Shown here piece by piece: positions 6,736 through 8,934 of a DNA stretch of 8,934 bases (the stretch's first letter is position 1; each line of letters opens with the position of its first letter). The translations under genes were made by a program, and so were the position numbers. Location of the stretch: assembly GCA_964465385.1 (NCBI GenBank), contig CAYXIM010000077.1:1-8934 (forward strand). The letters are read 5' to 3'. The DNA is from JAAYBY01 sp964465385. Its GTDB lineage: Bacteria > Bacillota > Clostridia > Saccharofermentanales > UBA5734. Under the pieces are notes generated by a model. It was not told where the DNA came from. It ran no database searches and was given only the letters and a program-made list of their open reading frames with translations.

Positions 6736-7362
6736 ATGACACCCAGACTGACTTTGTCCCGCACCCTAATCAGGCTTTTGGCCCTGCTGCAACTTCTGGC
6801 CTTGCTGGGTTTACTGGTGGCTTGCGGCCAGACACCCCCCCGCCCTTCAGAGTTGCCTGATCAAACGAGCACCAGCCAAGCACCAGCCACGACAACAGCT
6901 GCTGCGCCGGAAGGAGAAAAAACCGAGCCGCTGCCCCCGCCTGAGACAACAGAAAGCAGCCAGGAAGCGTTTGTGTTTGTCTATCAGGGTACCTCTTTGG
7001 CCATCGGTGCACCGGCCGACCCCCTTTTGCAGGCCCTGGCGGAACCCATTCATTTTTTTGAATCCCCCAGCTGCGCCTATCAGGGAATGGACCGCATTTA
7101 CACGTATCCAGGCTTTGAAATCACCACCTACACCGAAGGCGGTGCTGATTATCTTTATGCCGTGGCCCTGATCGACGATTCAGTCAGCACACCGGAAGGC
7201 CTTGCTTTGGGTGCTTCAATTCGTTCTGTTCGTGATGTTTATGGGGAGCCATCCGATGAAGCCACCAACCAGTTGATCTACCGCTCCGGTGATACAGCCT
7301 TGAAGTTCGTCTTTGCAGAAGATGAGACCGTTTCCATTGAATATGTCCAAATCACCGAATAA
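6736..7362 (+). CDS. Small secreted lipoprotein of unknown function, last gene of the Dlt-like operon
   Basis: A 208-residue protein with a clear lipoprotein signal: positive N-terminus, a Leu-rich core, and lipobox LVAC with Cys30 as the lipidation site. Residues 31-78 form a Pro/Thr/Ser/Glu/Ala-rich linker that would span the wall. A compact C-terminal domain (about 79-208) follows, with a SPSCAYQGMD segment containing Cys113, then GLALGASIRSVRDVYGEP, then a terminal IEYVQ strand. The G-x-S-x-x-x-V-x-x-x-YG-x-P pattern recalls small alpha/beta BLIP/SmpA-type folds, but this is only a visual resemblance. GGAG at 6724-6727 precedes the ATG by 8 bases, and the previous gene ends 15 bases upstream, so it belongs to the operon. 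It may present, sense or bind the modified polymer; no enzymatic motif is seen. No clear terminator follows. Confidence 0.85.
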   Translation: MTPRLTLSRTLIRLLALLQLLALLGLLVACGQTPPRPSELPDQTSTSQAPATTTAAAPEGEKTEPLPPPETTESSQEAFVFVYQGTSLAIGAPADPLLQALAEPIHFFESPSCAYQGMDRIYTYPGFEITTYTEGGADYLYAVALIDDSVSTPEGLALGASIRSVRDVYGEPSDEATNQLIYRSGDTALKFVFAEDETVSIEYVQITE

Positions 7363-7370
7363 AACCGTGT

Positions 7371-7437
7371 AATGTAAAATGTTCTTGACATTTTCATCGC
7401 TGTCAGGCATGCTAAATGTAAAGATTGTTTTACATTT
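7371..7437 (+). promoter_or_regulatory. Operator-like cluster of AATGTAAA/TTTACATT half-sites
   Basis: Three related elements lie between the lipoprotein and the small membrane protein gene. AATGTAAA is at 7371-7378. A perfect 7-bp inverted repeat, AAAATGT/ACATTTT, occupies 7376-7382 and 7388-7394. A perfect 9-bp inverted repeat, AAATGTAAA/TTTACATTT, occupies 7414-7422 and 7429-7437 with a 6-base loop. The 9-bp repeat sits downstream of the likely -10 and abuts the ribosome site, a position suited to repression. The Cro/C1-type protein encoded at 7685-7885 is the obvious candidate binder. Confidence 0.6.
7385..7413 (+). promoter_or_regulatory. Probable sigma-A type promoter for the membrane protein/regulator pair
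   Basis: A perfect -35 TTGACA (7385-7390) is followed by a 17-base spacer and CATGCT (7408-7413), a modest -10. Transcription would begin near 7420, within the 9-bp inverted repeat and shortly before GGAGGT (7438-7443). The -35 overlaps the first inverted repeat. Confidence 0.55.
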
Positions 7438-7449
7438 GGAGGTGTCATT

Positions 7450-7695
7450 ATGACCAAAAAATGGAAAGCGGATGAAATGGAGATGGCCATCAATTTTCGA
7501 GCTGCCCGCTTGTCCTGGGTGTCCATGATCGTGTTGCTTGTGCTTTGGACGCTGCGGGAACTGATTTTATCCGGCAGCTTGCCCCTGCTGCCCTTTTTGT
7601 TGCTCAGTACCGGAGGAATCGTCTTTTGGCTGACCAAGCTTGTGCTGACCCGTCGGCTTTCCGGGTCATCACGCGGAGATGACCATGAAGAATAA
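7450..7695 (+). CDS. Small two-helix membrane protein paired with an XRE regulator
   Basis: An 81-residue protein with a charged N-terminus (about 1-21), two hydrophobic segments (about 23-40 and 44-66) and a charged tail ending DDHEE. GGAGGT at 7438-7443 lies 6 bases before the ATG, a strong ribosome site. It is the first gene of a two-gene unit, and its 3' end overlaps the start of the Cro/C1-type regulator. Small membrane proteins often accompany short regulators of this type in Bacillota; the function is usually unknown. Possible roles are modulating the regulator from the membrane or sensing an envelope state. I do not recognise a named family. Confidence 0.78.
   Translation: MTKKWKADEMEMAINFRAARLSWVSMIVLLVLWTLRELILSGSLPLLPFLLLSTGGIVFWLTKLVLTRRLSGSSRGDDHEE
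7674..7677 (+). promoter_or_regulatory. Ribosome binding site that decides the regulator start
   Basis: GGAG is 7 bases before ATG 7685 but only 1 base before the in-frame ATG 7679, so 7685 is preferred. Confidence 0.6.
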
Positions 7696-7885
7696 CATCC
7701 GGGCCCTGCGCCGGCAGCTGGGTTTGCGCCAGGAAGACCTGGCTCGCCTGACCCAGGTGACCCGACAAACCATCATTGCCATAGAAAACGACCGCTACGA
7801 CCCCTCTCTGGCCTTGGCCATCCGCTGTGCCCGGGTTCTCAACACCACGGTCGAGGACCTCTTTGAGTTGGAAGAAGAGGCCTAA
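7685..7885 (+). CDS. Small Cro/C1 (XRE)-family helix-turn-helix regulator
   Basis: A 66-residue protein that is almost entirely a DNA-binding domain. Helix 2 begins QEDLARL (about 16-22) and the recognition helix is VTRQTIIAIEN (about 25-35), followed by the typical DRYDPSLALAI stretch and an acidic tail (EDLFELEEE). This matches the short regulators, often autoregulatory, that sit next to small membrane proteins in Bacillota. The start at 7685 is chosen from ribosome-site spacing; starting at 7679 would add Met-Thr. It overlaps the membrane protein gene by 11 bases, so the two are co-translated. The inverted repeats at 7371-7437 are its likely targets. It lacks a ligand-binding domain, so any signal would have to come through the membrane partner or through protein level. 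Confidence 0.88.
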   Translation: MKNNIRALRRQLGLRQEDLARLTQVTRQTIIAIENDRYDPSLALAIRCARVLNTTVEDLFELEEEA

Positions 7886-7900
7886 CCGTCTCAGTGACTT

Positions 7901-8755
7901 CTATTTTTCTTTTTTACGCATCCGGTGAAGGGTCAACCCCAAGACAATCAACACAAGCAGCAGGAGGTAAGCCAGCCCCAGCAAAGCAGGCAGCAGGCGG
8001 TCTCCCACCTCAAAATCAATTCCCAGCGCCAAGCGGAAACTGGTCAGCGCTTGAGCAGGCAGGCTTTGAAAAGAAAGCGTCAGAGGGCGGTTCATGGTAA
8101 CCTGCCGAAAAGCCACGGCAGCATGAGATGGGGGAAAGAGCTTGATGGCCACCTGAACCGGCTTAGGCAGGGATCCAATGGGAATGTAGATACCGGTTAA
8201 AAAGCCGATCAGGGTGCCCAGGACCATGCTGGCTGCCGCATAGGCATTGCTGCTTTTAAACCAGGAAATCAGATAAAACATCACCAGGCTGGAAGATGCG
8301 GTCATGAATAAAACCAGAGCCAAAACCGTAACAGCTTCCTGAATCGATAACCAGGTGCCGCCGCAAGCCACCACATAAAGCTCGGATAAGAGCCAGGTCA
8401 CCAGCGTCAAGATCAGGCTGATTAAAAAGCCACTGGTCAGGTAGCTGGCCGTGACGATGGATCGTTTTAAAGGCGCAACAGAAAAATCTTTGAACATGCC
8501 CCGGTTTTTGTCATCGAGCAGGACCCCCATGGCACCAAGCGCTGTGGTGATGGGCGTCACAGCCAGTAAGCCAGACATGATCCACCGGTCCATGAGCAGG
8601 CGGGCACCGCTGATACCTTGGATGCCCTGGGCAGCCAGATCGCCCAAAAAGAGAACATACAGGGCAAAGATGATCAAAACACCTAAGAGTGAAAAGAAAA
8701 CACTGCCCTTGTCTCGAAAGAAAATCAGGAGGTTACGCTTAACCAGGGCGTTCAT
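7901..8755 (-). CDS. ABC-2 type transporter permease
   Basis: A 284-residue membrane protein of the ABC-2 permease family. It begins with a cytoplasmic RNLLIFFRDKGSVFFSLLG segment leading into the first membrane helix. About six hydrophobic helices follow, and a conserved FPPSHAAVAFRQ segment lies near residue 207. It ends in a Lys/Arg-rich tail. ABC-2 permeases usually export drugs, lipids, peptides or polysaccharides; the substrate cannot be told here. The start codon overlaps the stop of the ATP-binding gene by 4 bases (ATGA), so the two form one transporter. Its 3' end faces the regulator gene, 15 bases away, in convergent orientation. Confidence 0.92.
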   Translation of the reverse strand: MNALVKRNLLIFFRDKGSVFFSLLGVLIIFALYVLFLGDLAAQGIQGISGARLLMDRWIMSGLLAVTPITTALGAMGVLLDDKNRGMFKDFSVAPLKRSIVTASYLTSGFLISLILTLVTWLLSELYVVACGGTWLSIQEAVTVLALVLFMTASSSLVMFYLISWFKSSNAYAAASMVLGTLIGFLTGIYIPIGSLPKPVQVAIKLFPPSHAAVAFRQVTMNRPLTLSFQSLPAQALTSFRLALGIDFEVGDRLLPALLGLAYLLLLVLIVLGLTLHRMRKKEK

Positions 8756-8934
8756 TCTCGAATCTCTTTTCCAGTGATGGCGATGAAGGCATCATCCAAA
8801 TCTCCTTCAATAACCTGAAAGCCACGGATGTGTTTGCGGCAGATGTCTAAGAGCGGCAAGGCCTCAAGGGTTTTGTTCAGCTGTACGGTCACGGTGTCTT
8901 GCCGAACAGTCATGGGCAACTGGAAAGGCGCCAG
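8752..8934 (-). CDS. ABC transporter ATP-binding protein, C-terminal fragment (continues beyond window)
   Basis: Only the last 60 codons are visible. The nucleotide-binding motifs (Walker A/B, signature) lie outside the window. The end GDLDDAFIAITGKEIRE matches the usual C-terminus of the ATPase subunit in ABC-2 type exporters (compare the common pattern LEDAFLALTG). The stop overlaps the permease start by 4 bases, which supports pairing with it. The promoter lies outside the window. Confidence 0.85.
   Translation of the reverse strand: MAPFQLPMTVRQDTVTVQLNKTLEALPLLDICRKHIRGFQVIEGDLDDAFIAITGKEIRE

Noticed and set aside
7376..7394. AAAATGT/ACATTTT repeat as terminator of the Dlt-like operon
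   Set aside because: The stem is 7 bp and almost all A/T, and it overlaps a perfect -35 box, so an operator role fits better than termination.
7873..7915. Possible terminator between the convergent regulator and permease genes
   Set aside because: A T-rich run exists at 7902-7915, but the only arms I see (AGAAG 7873-7877 and CTTCT 7898-7902) are short with a 20-base interior, too weak to call.
1..8934. CRISPR array, tRNA, rRNA, insertion sequence or phage genes
   Set aside because: No direct-repeat array, tRNA-like cloverleaf, transposase or phage protein was seen on either strand.

Overview
The window looks like a chromosomal segment of a Gram-positive anaerobe of the Bacillota, most likely a Clostridia member with moderate to fairly high GC. 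This is a judgement from protein style, AGGAGG-type ribosome sites and gene content, not from a database search. Genes are tightly packed and no stretch over 300 bases lacks one.

Bases 2-7362 (+ strand) hold one compact operon, entered part-way through its first visible gene. In order it encodes: an Ig-like/transglutaminase-like surface protein (5' end missing); an aspartate/glutamate-type racemase; a DltA-like amino acid adenylation enzyme; a DltC-like carrier protein; an AlgI-type membrane O-acyltransferase (MBOAT); a membrane-anchored SGNH-fold protein of the DltD/AlgX kind; and a small lipoprotein. Genes overlap by one base or lie 0-14 bases apart, so they are almost certainly co-transcribed. 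The set resembles the D-alanylation (Dlt) machinery: activate an amino acid, load it on a carrier, pass it across the membrane through an MBOAT, and transfer it to an extracellular polymer with an SGNH protein. It differs from classical dlt in several ways. The order is A-C-B-D, the MBOAT is AlgI-like, and there is no separate DltX. A racemase of the Asp/Glu family precedes the adenylation gene, the adenylation pocket carries a lysine, and the SGNH nucleophile position is Cys rather than Ser. My main hypothesis is a Dlt-like system that esterifies a cell-surface polymer with a D-amino acid other than alanine, possibly D-Asp or D-Glu.

Bases 7363-7449 hold a promoter region with several AATGTAAA/TTTACATT half-sites, including a perfect 9-bp inverted repeat just before a Shine-Dalgarno sequence. 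It drives a two-gene unit (7450-7885): a small two-helix membrane protein and an overlapping 66-residue Cro/C1-type regulator, probably autoregulated.

Bases 7901-8934 (- strand) run convergently and encode an ABC-2 type permease and, overlapping it by 4 bases, the C-terminal end of its ATP-binding partner, which continues beyond the window.
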